Assembly (NCBI RefSeq): GCF_047634355.1
Contig: NZ_JBLIAL010000010.1
Source: Porticoccus sp002341315
Lineage (GTDB): Bacteria > Pseudomonadota > Gammaproteobacteria > Pseudomonadales > Porticoccaceae
DNA length: 64,000 bases
Strand: one strand, 5' to 3'
Program-made: the position numbers and the translations under genes
Notes under the pieces: generated by a model
The model's input: the letters and a program-made list of their open reading frames with translations, nothing else
Databases searched by the model: none
What the model was told of the DNA's origin: nothing
In this document: piece by piece, positions 8,288 to 17,055 of the stretch
Layout of the letters: every line of letters begins with the position of its first letter
Position numbering within the stretch: the first letter of the stretch is position 1

Positions 8288-9620
8288 TTCAACGAGGGTG
8301 TTGGTGGTTGAAGACGATGCAGCACTCCGCGATGCCATGTGTGACACCATTCAATACGCTGGTTACCGGGTACTGTCGGCCAGTAATGGAGAAGAGGCCC
8401 TGTGGTGCCTGAAAAGGGAAAGGGTCGATCTGATTGTCAGCGATGTACAAATGGATGTGATGGATGGCAATACGCTCCTCAGGGAAGCGAAAGCGCTCAG
8501 ACCGGAACTGCCTTTTGTGCTCGTTACAGCCTATGGAAGTATTGAAAATGCGGTAAAAGCCATGCAGGAAGGCGCTGCGGATTATCTGTTAAAGCCTTTT
8601 GAGGCCGAAGTCCTTCTGGAAATGGTGAGCAGGCTGGCCCGTCCGCCGGAAGTTGCTTCAGATGGGATGGTAGCCGAAGACCCCAAAACCCGACAGTTGT
8701 GTGAGCTCGCCAGACGGGTTGCCGCCACCCAGGCGACGGTGCTTATCAGTGGTGAGTCGGGTACCGGCAAAGAGGTGATTGCGCGTTATATTCACCGTCA
8801 TTCCCCTCGTGCAGAGAAACCTTTTCTCGCGATTAACTGTGCCGCCATTCCAGAGACAATGCTGGAGTCCATGTTGTTCGGCTACGAAAAAGGTGCTTAC
8901 ACCGGTGCACATCAATCCCGTGCCGGCAAGTTCGAACAGGCCAATGGCGGGACGTTGTTGCTGGACGAAGTTTCCGAGATGGATTTGGGGCTGCAGGCCA
9001 AATTATTGCGGGTGCTGCAGGAAAAGGAAGTGGAGCGACTGGGTGGCAATACGCTCATATCACTGGATGTCAGGGTGCTGGCAACGACCAACCGCAATCT
9101 CCGCGAAGAGGTCGCTTCAGGACGCTTTCGGGAGGATCTCTTTTACCGTCTGAATGTTTTTCCCATCCATCTGCTGCCGTTGCGCCAGCGGCCGGGCGAT
9201 ATTTTGCGGCTGGCCAAAACGATGCTGCGGCGCTATAGCCCGGACCAGCCGATCAGTTTTACGGCCAGCGCCGAACAGCGGTTGCTGAAGCATTGCTGGA
9301 ACGGCAATGTCCGTGAGCTGGAAAACTGTGTGCAACGGGCCGCCATCATGGCCAGTGGTTGCCAGATTGCCGAGGCAGATATCTGTTTTGAGGATGTTCT
9401 TCCAGAGGACCTGTGCCAGAAGGCAGCAGCCAGCAACGGTGCACAATTATTGGACGGCGATCTCAAGGCACGGGAGAAGCAGTTGATAGTTGATGCGCTT
9501 AACGCCGTCAATGGGTGCCGTAAGGATGCAGCAGAGCGGCTTGGGATCAGTCCCCGGACGTTGAGGTACAAGCTGGCCAGACTGAAAGAGCAGGGCGTGG
9601 CTATTCCGGCCACCGGTTAA
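8280..9620 (+). CDS. flrC: Flagellar response regulator FlrC/FleR (sigma-54 activator)
   Basis: Response regulator partner of FlrB. A true receiver domain (VLVVEDDAALRDA; phospho-acceptor Asp in DLIVSDVQMDVMDG; Lys in LLKPFE) is followed by an AAA+ domain with Walker A GESGTGKE, GAYTGA loop and Walker B GTLLLDEVSE, then a Fis-type HTH (DAAERLGISPRTLRYKL). The upstream part of the open frame (from 8151) lies within flrB and is discarded; ATG 8280 overlaps the flrB stop by 8 bases, giving 446 aa. Unlike FleQ it keeps the phosphorylation site, so it acts as the second, phosphorylation-dependent tier. Confidence 0.94.
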   Translation: MSNSTRVLVVEDDAALRDAMCDTIQYAGYRVLSASNGEEALWCLKRERVDLIVSDVQMDVMDGNTLLREAKALRPELPFVLVTAYGSIENAVKAMQEGAADYLLKPFEAEVLLEMVSRLARPPEVASDGMVAEDPKTRQLCELARRVAATQATVLISGESGTGKEVIARYIHRHSPRAEKPFLAINCAAIPETMLESMLFGYEKGAYTGAHQSRAGKFEQANGGTLLLDEVSEMDLGLQAKLLRVLQEKEVERLGGNTLISLDVRVLATTNRNLREEVASGRFREDLFYRLNVFPIHLLPLRQRPGDILRLAKTMLRRYSPDQPISFTASAEQRLLKHCWNGNVRELENCVQRAAIMASGCQIAEADICFEDVLPEDLCQKAAASNGAQLLDGDLKAREKQLIVDALNAVNGCRKDAAERLGISPRTLRYKLARLKEQGVAIPATG

Positions 9621-9642
9621 TACACCGTCGGAGAGACTGTTT

Positions 9643-9966
9643 ATGAGTGAGATGGAGATAAACCAGGTATTGGCCCAAATGCGGTTAATGGCTGCTGCTG
9701 CGGGCAAAGGACCGAGCGAGGGCCCGGCTGAGGGTGGAGAAAAGGTTGATTTCGGCGCTTTGATGAAGGACTCGATCGATCAGGTCAATGCTGCCCAGAA
9801 GCAGGCGCGCCAGTTGTCGGATGCCTTTGAAGCGGGTAGCCCGGATGTGGCACTGCCTGAAGTAATGGTGGCTCTGCAAAAGGCAAGCCTGTCATTTCAG
9901 GCAGTTAATCAGGTCAGGAACAAACTTCTGAATGCTTATCAGGAAGTGATGAACATGCAGGTGTGA
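9643..9966 (+). CDS. fliE: Flagellar hook-basal body protein FliE
   Basis: FliE joins the MS ring to the rod. The protein is 107 aa, with the family features DFGALMKDSIDQVNAAQKQA and, at the C-terminus, ALQKASLSFQAVNQVRNKLLNAYQEVMNMQV. ATG 9643 follows a GGAGAG Shine-Dalgarno sequence, 23 bases after flrC. No sigma-54 site was found in the short gap, so it may be read from the flrBC promoter or from a promoter inside flrC. Confidence 0.95.
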   Translation: MSEMEINQVLAQMRLMAAAAGKGPSEGPAEGGEKVDFGALMKDSIDQVNAAQKQARQLSDAFEAGSPDVALPEVMVALQKASLSFQAVNQVRNKLLNAYQEVMNMQV

Positions 9967-10009
9967 ATTCCTTTTTTCATACTAACGCAACCAACGTGAA
10001 TTAAAGATT

Positions 10010-11653
10010 ATGGCATTGAATACTTCCACCTTGCTCAGTCGCTTCAATAGTCTCAGCAGTCAACCGGTCACGCGTCAGCTGGGTCTGCTGCTCGGCCTGG
10101 CGGCCAGTATTGCCCTGGGTATCGGCTTGGTACAGTGGTCCATGGCGCCGGATTATGTGGCGCTGTTTGGCGAAATGACGCCTTCCTCGACCAATGAAGT
10201 GGTTCGTTCTCTCGAGGAAAATGGTACCCCTTACAAGGTGGATCACCGGACTGGACTGGTCAGTGTGCCCGCTGAAAAACTTCATGAAATCAGGCTCAAG
10301 CTGGCCAGCGACGGATTGCCAAAAAGCGATGGCAGCGGTTTCGATATGCTCTACAAAGAACAGAAAATAGGCGTTAGCGGCTTTATTGAAAAAGCCCGCT
10401 ATGATCGCGCTCTGGAGCAGGAGCTTGCCCGCTCTATCGCCTCATTGGACAGTGTCAGGTCAGCGCGGATACACCTGGCGCTTCCCAAACAGTCAGCTTT
10501 CGTGCGCAAGCGTGACAAGCCCGCAGCATCGGTGTTGTTGAGCCTTTACCCCGGACGTGAATTGACCGAACGACAGCTGGCCGGGGTGGTGCATCTGGTG
10601 GCTTCCAGTGTGCCGGGTCTGGAAGCCGAACAGGTGTCAGTGGTCGACAACCAGGGCAAGCTACTCTCCGCCCAGGGCCGGGAGGAGGGTTTTGCCCAGA
10701 CGTCGGAGCAGTTCCGGTTTACACAGCAGCTGGAACAAAGCTATGTGGATCGAATTACAGAGATTCTGTCACCCATTCTAGGGGTCGGTGCAGTGAGAGC
10801 ACAGGTGGTGGCAGACGTGGATTTCACCAGAGTGGAAAAGACCAGTGAAAGCTACGCCCCCGAAACCAGTATTCGCAGTGAACAGCTGATTGAGGAAAAT
10901 TCCCGGGGTGAGTTTGCCGGTGGTGTCCCCGGCACTCTGGCCAACCAGCCCCCTGAGGAAACCAGAATTACAGCGGTACCTGAGGAGACTGAAGACCAGC
11001 TTTCCAGTGGCCGGTTCAGCAAGCGCCAGGTCAGGAATTATGAGATTGATAAAACTATCAGCCATATCCGAGAAGTGCCTGGAACACTGCAGAAGCTATC
11101 GGTGGCCGTTGTGGTGGATTATCAGGATACGGTCAATGGTGATGGCAATGTGGAGCGCGCGGCAATTGCTGAAGCCCGGCTGGCAGAGATCACCGCATTG
11201 GTGAAAGATGCCATCGGCTTCAGTGCAGAGCGGGGTGACAGTGTCAATGTGATGAATGCCATGTTCGTGGTTCCCCCGGAGCTTGAGCAGTTGTCGGAAC
11301 CTTCATTGATGGAGCAGGAGTGGATTTGGCGGGCGGCCAAATTTCTATTGGCGGGTATCGCCATTTTCCTTATCATTTTTACTGTCCTGCGGCCATTGAT
11401 GCAGGCATCAGCTGCGCCGCCACCCGGTACGGCTCTGGCAGCACCGGCGCAGGGCGGGGCGGGAACTGCCCACGCCACTCAGGGGGGGATGGCTCTGAGC
11501 GAAGATCATGTCACCCTGGGTGGGCAGCCCCAGCTTGGCTTGCCGGGAGCCTCCTCGTATCAGAATCAATTACAGATGGCCCGCTCCATGGCTGAGGGTG
11601 AACCACAGCGGGTAGCCCACGTGGTAAAAAACTGGGTGTCTGCCGATGGCTAA
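10010..11653 (+). CDS. fliF: Flagellar MS-ring protein FliF
   Basis: FliF builds the membrane/supramembrane ring that is the base of the basal body. The 547-aa protein has an N-terminal transmembrane segment (about 25-47), the paired YscJ/FliF ring-building domains (about 50-230, with VRSARIHLALPKQSAF), a periplasmic central part with the RNYEIDKTISH motif, a second transmembrane helix (about 440-462) and a cytoplasmic FliG-binding tail. It overlaps fliG by 8 bases, consistent with stoichiometric coexpression. Confidence 0.96.
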   Translation: MALNTSTLLSRFNSLSSQPVTRQLGLLLGLAASIALGIGLVQWSMAPDYVALFGEMTPSSTNEVVRSLEENGTPYKVDHRTGLVSVPAEKLHEIRLKLASDGLPKSDGSGFDMLYKEQKIGVSGFIEKARYDRALEQELARSIASLDSVRSARIHLALPKQSAFVRKRDKPAASVLLSLYPGRELTERQLAGVVHLVASSVPGLEAEQVSVVDNQGKLLSAQGREEGFAQTSEQFRFTQQLEQSYVDRITEILSPILGVGAVRAQVVADVDFTRVEKTSESYAPETSIRSEQLIEENSRGEFAGGVPGTLANQPPEETRITAVPEETEDQLSSGRFSKRQVRNYEIDKTISHIREVPGTLQKLSVAVVVDYQDTVNGDGNVERAAIAEARLAEITALVKDAIGFSAERGDSVNVMNAMFVVPPELEQLSEPSLMEQEWIWRAAKFLLAGIAIFLIIFTVLRPLMQASAAPPPGTALAAPAQGGAGTAHATQGGMALSEDHVTLGGQPQLGLPGASSYQNQLQMARSMAEGEPQRVAHVVKNWVSADG

Positions 11654-12647
11654 TACTGAAATGACCGGTGCCCAGCGAGCCGCTGTGTTTTTGTTGGGTC
11701 TGGGAGAGGAGGGTGCCGCGGCCATCATGCGGCAAATGTCACCAAAAGAAGTTCAGGCAGTGGGCGAGGCCATGGCGTCTCTTTCCGATGTCTCTGACCA
11801 GCAAGTGGCTCAGGTCGTGAATGAATTCACCGAACGGGTTTCTTCAGTGAGCCCGCTGGGAATTGGCAGTGGTGATTTTGCCCGCCGGGTGATGGTGCAG
11901 GCGCTCGGTGAAACCCGGGCCCGCAGTATGATCAGCCGGATACACAGCAATACGGATAGCAAGGGCATGGAATCCCTGAAATGGATGGATGCGCAATCTG
12001 TGGCGGCGCTGATCCGTCAGGAGCACCCGCAGATCATCGCCATCGTTCTCAGTTCCCTGGAAGGTGAGCACGCGGCTCAGGTGTTGTCCCTGTTGCCGAG
12101 CGAGATTCACACCGATGCCATGATACGTGTTGCACGGTTGAACACCATTGACCCTGCGGCTCTCCAGGAGCTGGATCAGGTGCTTGAGAACCAGTTGGGC
12201 GGCAACTCCAAAGCACCACCGACCTCGGTAAATGGTATGAGTGCGGCGGCTGCCATTCTGAATCATTTGAACACGGATCTCGAAACACAACTGATGGATT
12301 CCATTCGGGAAATCGATGGTGATCTGAGTGAAAAAATTCATGATCTCCTGTTTGTTTTCGACAATTTACTGGAGGTGGATGACCGGGGAATGCAGCGTCT
12401 GATTCGTGAGATTTCAGTGGACAGTCTCGTCATAGCTCTCAAAGGGGTCGATGACAGAGTCAAGGATAAATTCTTCAAAAACATGTCCTCCCGTGCTGCT
12501 GAAATGTTGAAAGAAGACCTGGATGCCAAGGGTCCCGTTAAATTGGCTGATGTGGAAGCTGCCCAGAAAGAAATTCTGACGATTGTTTCCAGGCTGGCCG
12601 ATGAAGGCGAGATTTTCCTCGGCAAAGGAGGCGGTGACTTTGTCTGA
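11646..12647 (+). CDS. fliG: Flagellar motor switch protein FliG
   Basis: Rotor protein that receives torque from the stators. The 333-aa length is normal. Residues 1-110 form the FliF-binding N domain, the middle domain carries the EHPQIIAIVLSSL block, and the C-terminal domain includes the charged torque helix (DDRGMQRLIREI, KDKFFKNMSSRAAEMLKEDL). ATG 11646 overlaps fliF; the 3' end overlaps fliH. Confidence 0.96.
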   Translation: MANTEMTGAQRAAVFLLGLGEEGAAAIMRQMSPKEVQAVGEAMASLSDVSDQQVAQVVNEFTERVSSVSPLGIGSGDFARRVMVQALGETRARSMISRIHSNTDSKGMESLKWMDAQSVAALIRQEHPQIIAIVLSSLEGEHAAQVLSLLPSEIHTDAMIRVARLNTIDPAALQELDQVLENQLGGNSKAPPTSVNGMSAAAAILNHLNTDLETQLMDSIREIDGDLSEKIHDLLFVFDNLLEVDDRGMQRLIREISVDSLVIALKGVDDRVKDKFFKNMSSRAAEMLKEDLDAKGPVKLADVEAAQKEILTIVSRLADEGEIFLGKGGGDFV

Positions 12648-13233
12648 TACAGAGCCAGGTGTGAAGCGATGGCAGGTTCCTTTCTTCGAACAATCCGCCC
12701 CCGTCAAAAAAGTTGTTGATCCGGTTGAAGTCGAGGCTCTTGCCCAGTCCCGTGGTTTTCAGATTGGTAAATGGGAAGGCCTGGAAATGGGCAAAGCCGA
12801 AGCAGAGCAACTGGTCAAACACCTGTCCGGTTTGCTGGATGAAATGGCCCATCCCTTTCAGAGTCTGGATCAGGTGGTGATCCGTGAACTGGCCAATATG
12901 GCTATGTTGATTGCACGTCAGATTGTTCGCCGGGAGCTGACCGTTAATTCAGATGTCGTAACGGATATTGCGGCAGAGGCGCTGTCAACGCTTTCTTCAT
13001 TGCAGGGCGAAATTGAAGTATTTCTCAATCCGGGTGACCGAAAACTGGTACAGGAGATGGCCCCGGCATTGTTTGAGGGGAAACCCTACAAGTTGGTTGA
13101 TGATCCCGACATCCTGCCCGGAGGCTGCCGCATGAAAACCCCTGTTTCCTATGTTGATGCGTCCGTCGAACGACAGATGGAAATGGTTTTTGGCACTCTG
13201 ATTGAGTCCTGTGAAGAGCGCGTGCAGTATTGA
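12640..13233 (+). CDS. fliH: Flagellar assembly protein FliH
   Basis: Regulator of the export ATPase FliI. About 197 aa, with a helical central part and a conserved C-terminal domain (VSYVDASVERQMEMVF). The frame is open from 12583, but no ATG lies near the fliG end. A strong AAGGAGG at about 12625-12631 points to TTG 12640, which overlaps fliG by 8 bases just as fliG overlaps fliF. An ATG at 12583 would bury the start deep in fliG and has no ribosome site. Confidence 0.9.
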   Translation: MSDTEPGVKRWQVPFFEQSAPVKKVVDPVEVEALAQSRGFQIGKWEGLEMGKAEAEQLVKHLSGLLDEMAHPFQSLDQVVIRELANMAMLIARQIVRRELTVNSDVVTDIAAEALSTLSSLQGEIEVFLNPGDRKLVQEMAPALFEGKPYKLVDDPDILPGGCRMKTPVSYVDASVERQMEMVFGTLIESCEERVQY

Positions 13234-14639
13234 GTGATACCTTGAACCGGATGAATAGCCTCGAAAAATTGAAAGCGGAACGCTGTCAGAGGATAGGCCA
13301 GACCCTGTCTTCGGTAACTGCTGCTGTTGAACCGGTTCCCCTCGAAGAGGAGGGCACACTGGTTCGCATGATTGGCATTAAACTGGAGGCGGTGGGTTGT
13401 CGGGCACCCATTGGGGGACGTTGCCGCATCATTACTGATGAGGGCAATACCATCGAGGCGGAGGTGGTGGGGTTTTCTGATGGCAGCCTGTTGTTGATGC
13501 CCGAAGGGCCACTGAGTGGTATCAAGTTGGGTTCCCGGGTACTGCCGGTGAAGACAGGGGGGTCGGTCGCCGTCGACGAGCAGCTATTGGGTCGGGTGAT
13601 TGATGGTGCTGGCAATCCGATTGATGGAGGCCGTCCGCTCAAATGTATGCATCACGTGCCCCTGCGAGGATTATCCATCAATCCGCTTGATAGAACCCCC
13701 ATACGTGAGCCGCTGGATGTGGGTGTGAGAGCAGTCAACGCACTTATGACAATGGGAAAAGGGCAACGCCTGGGGCTGTTTGCCGGCAGTGGTGTGGGTA
13801 AGAGTACTCTGCTGGGCATGATGACGAGACACACGGAAGCGGATGTGATTGTGGTCGCCCTGGTGGGCGAGCGCGGTCGGGAAGTGCGTGAATTTGTCGA
13901 GGATATACTGGGAAAAGACGGGCTTGCCAGGGCTATTGTCGTGGCAACCCCGGCCGATGACGCCCCATTGACCCGTATTCATGGTGCATGGCGGGCCACG
14001 GCCATCGCAGAGTATTTTCGCAGTCGTGGTAAAAATGTACTGCTGTTGATGGACTCCCTGACGCGTTTTGCCCAGGCCCAGCGGGAAATAGGTCTCGCGA
14101 TTGGCGAGCCGCCGGTGACCAAGGGTTACCCACCCTCGGTTTTTTCCCTGTTGCCAATGTTGGTTGAGCGTGCCGGCAACAACGCTCAGGGTTCTATCAC
14201 TGCGGTTTACACGGTACTGGTCGAGGGCGACGATCATAACGATCCGGTGGCCGACGCTGCTCGTGCCATTCTTGATGGGCATATTGTGCTGTCGCGGGAA
14301 GTGGCGGATTCCGGTCTGTTTCCGGCCATTGATATCGATCGTTCTATCAGTCGGGCTATGGCGAATATTGTGAATGAAGAACAGTTGCTGGCCGCCAGGG
14401 AAATCAAGAGTCTCTATGCGACTTACCAGAGCAACCGCGATCTGATAAATATTGGTGCCTATCAGCAGGGCAGTGATGAGTCCATTGATCGGGCAGTGTT
14501 TGCGGCTCCACATATTCGCCGTTTTATCCAGCAGAGAGAATCGCAGAAGCTGTCGATGGAGCAAAGCCAGTCAGACCTGTCGGCAATTTTGGGTATGTGT
14601 CAACCAGTTGGAAAAGAAGGCGATCATGGCAACCGATAA
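13230..14639 (+). CDS. fliI: Flagellum-specific export ATPase FliI
   Basis: Hexameric ATPase of the flagellar type III export system, homologous to F1-beta. Motifs: Walker A GLFAGSGVGKST, the VALVGERGREVREF motif and Walker B VLLLMDSLTR. Two starts are possible: TTG 13230, overlapping the fliH stop (TTGA), or ATG 13251. The first gives 469 aa. It overlaps fliJ by 14 bases. Confidence 0.95.
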   Translation: MSDTLNRMNSLEKLKAERCQRIGQTLSSVTAAVEPVPLEEEGTLVRMIGIKLEAVGCRAPIGGRCRIITDEGNTIEAEVVGFSDGSLLLMPEGPLSGIKLGSRVLPVKTGGSVAVDEQLLGRVIDGAGNPIDGGRPLKCMHHVPLRGLSINPLDRTPIREPLDVGVRAVNALMTMGKGQRLGLFAGSGVGKSTLLGMMTRHTEADVIVVALVGERGREVREFVEDILGKDGLARAIVVATPADDAPLTRIHGAWRATAIAEYFRSRGKNVLLLMDSLTRFAQAQREIGLAIGEPPVTKGYPPSVFSLLPMLVERAGNNAQGSITAVYTVLVEGDDHNDPVADAARAILDGHIVLSREVADSGLFPAIDIDRSISRAMANIVNEEQLLAAREIKSLYATYQSNRDLINIGAYQQGSDESIDRAVFAAPHIRRFIQQRESQKLSMEQSQSDLSAILGMCQPVGKEGDHGNR

Positions 14640-15072
14640 AATAAACAAGGTGGCGACCCTGGCCGAATCCCGGGAACGCAACTCGGCAGGCGTTTTCAAA
14701 CAGAGCCGACAGAGTCATGAACAACAGCGACAGCAATTCGACCAGCTTATCCAGTTCAAGCAGGAGTACGAAACCAGGCTGGGGCAGGTGGGTGAGCAGG
14801 GCATTCCCGCCAGGCAACTGCAGGATTATCGATTGTTTCTGAATAAGCTCAATCAGGCCATTGAGCAACAGCGTGCGGCGGTCAGTGATTCAGCTCAACA
14901 GCTGGAAGGGGATCGCGAGCAATGGATGACGGAGGCTCGCCACAAGACAGCGATAAACAAGTTGGTGGATCAGCGGCACAGCAAAGCCCTGCGCAATCAG
15001 GAGCGGGCTGAGCAGCGTGATGCCGATGAGAAAAGCCTCGCCAGGAAATCTCTGGAGTATCCCCCAAGGTAG
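14626..15072 (+). CDS. fliJ: Flagellar export protein FliJ
   Basis: A small coiled-coil component of the export ATPase, 148 aa, rich in Gln, Arg and Glu and predicted helical throughout. ATG 14626 (MATDKINK) has AAGAAGG upstream. The longer open frame from 14452 is internal to fliI and is not used. It is the last gene before the sigma-54 promoter of fliK. Identification rests on size, coiled-coil nature and position after fliI. Confidence 0.88.
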   Translation: MATDKINKVATLAESRERNSAGVFKQSRQSHEQQRQQFDQLIQFKQEYETRLGQVGEQGIPARQLQDYRLFLNKLNQAIEQQRAAVSDSAQQLEGDREQWMTEARHKTAINKLVDQRHSKALRNQERAEQRDADEKSLARKSLEYPPR

Positions 15073-15074
15073 AC

Positions 15075-15090
15075 TGGCACTTATCTTGCT
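15075..15090 (+). promoter_or_regulatory. Sigma-54 promoter for fliK
   Basis: TGGCACTTATCTTGCT is a full match to TGGCAC-N5-TTGCW, beginning two bases after the fliJ stop. Start of transcription near 15101 leaves about 25 bases before the fliK GTG. Confidence 0.88.
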
Positions 15091-15126
15091 TTATATGAGG
15101 TCAACGCGCTAAAAGGATCATCCAAA

Positions 15127-16230
15127 GTGACACTGGCCATTCAAACACAGCAGGGTTCAGGTAATAAGGTTACGTCGGAATCGCCTCTCTCCGTCAGTTC
15201 CGAATCAGACTCAAAAGGCAGTGATTCCGCCTCTTTCGGGCAGATCATGGGGGAGCAAAATGCTGTCACTGCCGGTGAGGAGGAGGAGGCCCCAGAGCAA
15301 TCCCTGTTGGCTCAGAATCCGGCGGGGATGGCGGCTGAGGCTGGCAATATCGGGTTCCCGGGTGGCAAGGACTTGCCGCTCGAAGAGGGGGTGGCGACTG
15401 CCGCCATGCTCGTTGCGGCTGAACAATGGCCCCAGACCGGGGCGAGTAAAGTGATGGGTGAACTGCCTGTTAATAACAGTCTGGTCCGATATACCACCCC
15501 CGTCACGACCAATACAGATTCCGCCTGGTCCGATGCGGTTGCTCGCGTTGGCGCCAGTCTTGAGGACAGTCCTGAGAACTCCATGCCGATAAAACAAACA
15601 CCTGATAGCAGCGCAATGTTCTCAGCGGCCATTCAGCTGGGTAAGACAGTAGCCTCGCAAACAATTGAAAATAGTGCTGCTGCATTGCAGGTGTCCCCTG
15701 GTGGGCTACAGGCGACTGCCACTGACGGAAATGGCACCGCTCTTCTCAAGGTTCCGGTATCTATAGCCGCTCCGGTGGGTACCTCATCCTGGAGTCAGGA
15801 TATGGCTGGCCGTTTGTCCACGATGATAAACGGTAATGTACAGAATGCCACGCTTCAGCTGAATCCACCCGAGTTGGGAAAATTGAATATCAAAATCTCT
15901 GTAGACGGTGATAATGCCAGCGTATTTTTTTCTGTTGATAACAGTGCAGCCAAAGATGCGATTGAATCTGCGATGCCCCGCCTTCGGCATTTGATGGAGC
16001 AGGGCGGTATGTTATTGACCCAGACTCAGGTGTCCCAGCATGCCGGGAGTCAATCACAATCCAACGCCCAGTCCCAGACGCAACAACAGGGCGCAGGCGA
16101 TAACAACGGCAATGGTTCGGGGGCTGTAAATGTTGATGGTGATATGGGTGATATGGTCGACGAGTCACTGTCCTCCCGTATGATTCTGGATGCCTCTGTG
16201 CTGGCAGGCCGGGTGGATTACTACATCTGA
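15127..16230 (+). CDS. fliK: Flagellar hook-length control protein FliK
   Basis: Secreted molecular ruler that switches export specificity through FlhB. The 367-aa protein has a long, poorly conserved Ser/Ala/Glu-rich N-terminal part and the conserved Flg_hook domain at about 235-305 (LQLNPPELGKLNIKISVDGDNASVFF), then a Gln/Ser-rich segment (SQSQSNAQSQTQQQ). GTG 15127 has AAAAGGA upstream and a perfect sigma-54 promoter. A second FliK-like gene lies at 32040. Confidence 0.93.
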   Translation: MTLAIQTQQGSGNKVTSESPLSVSSESDSKGSDSASFGQIMGEQNAVTAGEEEEAPEQSLLAQNPAGMAAEAGNIGFPGGKDLPLEEGVATAAMLVAAEQWPQTGASKVMGELPVNNSLVRYTTPVTTNTDSAWSDAVARVGASLEDSPENSMPIKQTPDSSAMFSAAIQLGKTVASQTIENSAAALQVSPGGLQATATDGNGTALLKVPVSIAAPVGTSSWSQDMAGRLSTMINGNVQNATLQLNPPELGKLNIKISVDGDNASVFFSVDNSAAKDAIESAMPRLRHLMEQGGMLLTQTQVSQHAGSQSQSNAQSQTQQQGAGDNNGNGSGAVNVDGDMGDMVDESLSSRMILDASVLAGRVDYYI

Positions 16231-16397
16231 CAGTCGTCTTTGCTTCTGTTTCCTTCTGTTGTTCCCTCGATTTTTTGCTGGGTGTATAACCCCTCTGTCC
16301 TCAGACACCCACCATGCCGTGTGTGTGAATTCGTCAAAAAAATGACATTGCGCATCTTGTAATTTTTAACTCATTGATAAAAAAAGAAAAAACATAT

Positions 16398-16413
16398 TGG
16401 CCTGCTTTTTGCT
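16398..16413 (+). promoter_or_regulatory. Sigma-54 promoter for the fliL operon
   Basis: TGGCCTGCTTTTTGCT keeps GG/GC spacing and matches the consensus except for two positions in the -24 flank. It lies about 80 bases before fliL and would drive fliLMNOPQR-flhB-flhA. Confidence 0.82.
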
Positions 16414-16491
16414 TTGACTCTATTCGCGTGGATGTCAGTTTTATAAAAGCCCCTGTCCCGAGGCTGGGGCTGGTTGAGTTGGAACGTGATT

Positions 16492-17037
16492 ATGGCAACA
16501 AAAAATGATGGATTGAATCTGGGTAAGGACAAGCAGCCGGCTTCACCGGCTGGAAAAAAGGGAAAAGGTGGGATGAAGAAAATAGTCATTATTGTATTGG
16601 TCGTTGTGTTGTTCCTGGCGGTCGGCGGCGGTGCAGCATTTTTTATGATGGGTGATAGCGATACCCCGAGTTCTGGCGAGCAAGGCAACGAAGTCGTGGA
16701 ACAACCGGTGGTTGAAGAACGCGAGCCGATTTATTTGCCTTTGGATCCCGCCTTTGTGGTCAATTTCGAGCACAAGGGCACGATTCGCTACCTCCAGTTA
16801 AGCCTGCAGGTGATGGCTTATGATCAAAAGGTGGTGGACAAGATCCAGGCCAACATGCCGGCAGTGCGCAATAGCCTGATCCTGCTGTTCAGTGGGCAGG
16901 ACTATGATGCGCTCAACACTCTTGAAGGTAAGGAGCAGTTACGCAAAACAGTGCGCCAGTCCATCCAGGATGTGATTCGTCTAAAGGGCGAACAAAAAGT
17001 GGATGATGTGTTTTTTACCGGATTTGTCATGCAGTAA
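16492..17037 (+). CDS. fliL: Flagellar basal body-associated protein FliL
   Basis: A single-span inner-membrane protein that surrounds and supports the stators. A Lys/Gly-rich cytoplasmic N-terminus precedes a transmembrane helix (about 25-50, IVIIVLVVVLFLAVGGGAAFF) and a periplasmic domain with the family motifs YLPLDPAFVVNFEHKG and RYLQLSLQVMAYD. ATG 16492 (MATKND) is preferred to the TTG 18 bases upstream. The protein is 181 aa. Confidence 0.94.
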   Translation: MATKNDGLNLGKDKQPASPAGKKGKGGMKKIVIIVLVVVLFLAVGGGAAFFMMGDSDTPSSGEQGNEVVEQPVVEEREPIYLPLDPAFVVNFEHKGTIRYLQLSLQVMAYDQKVVDKIQANMPAVRNSLILLFSGQDYDALNTLEGKEQLRKTVRQSIQDVIRLKGEQKVDDVFFTGFVMQ

Positions 17038-17055
17038 TCTCAATAGTGAATTCTG

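Noticed and set aside
13671..14564. 297-codon minus-strand frame opposite fliI
   Set aside because: Antisense to a highly conserved ATPase; His/Arg/Gln-rich product typical of antisense translation.
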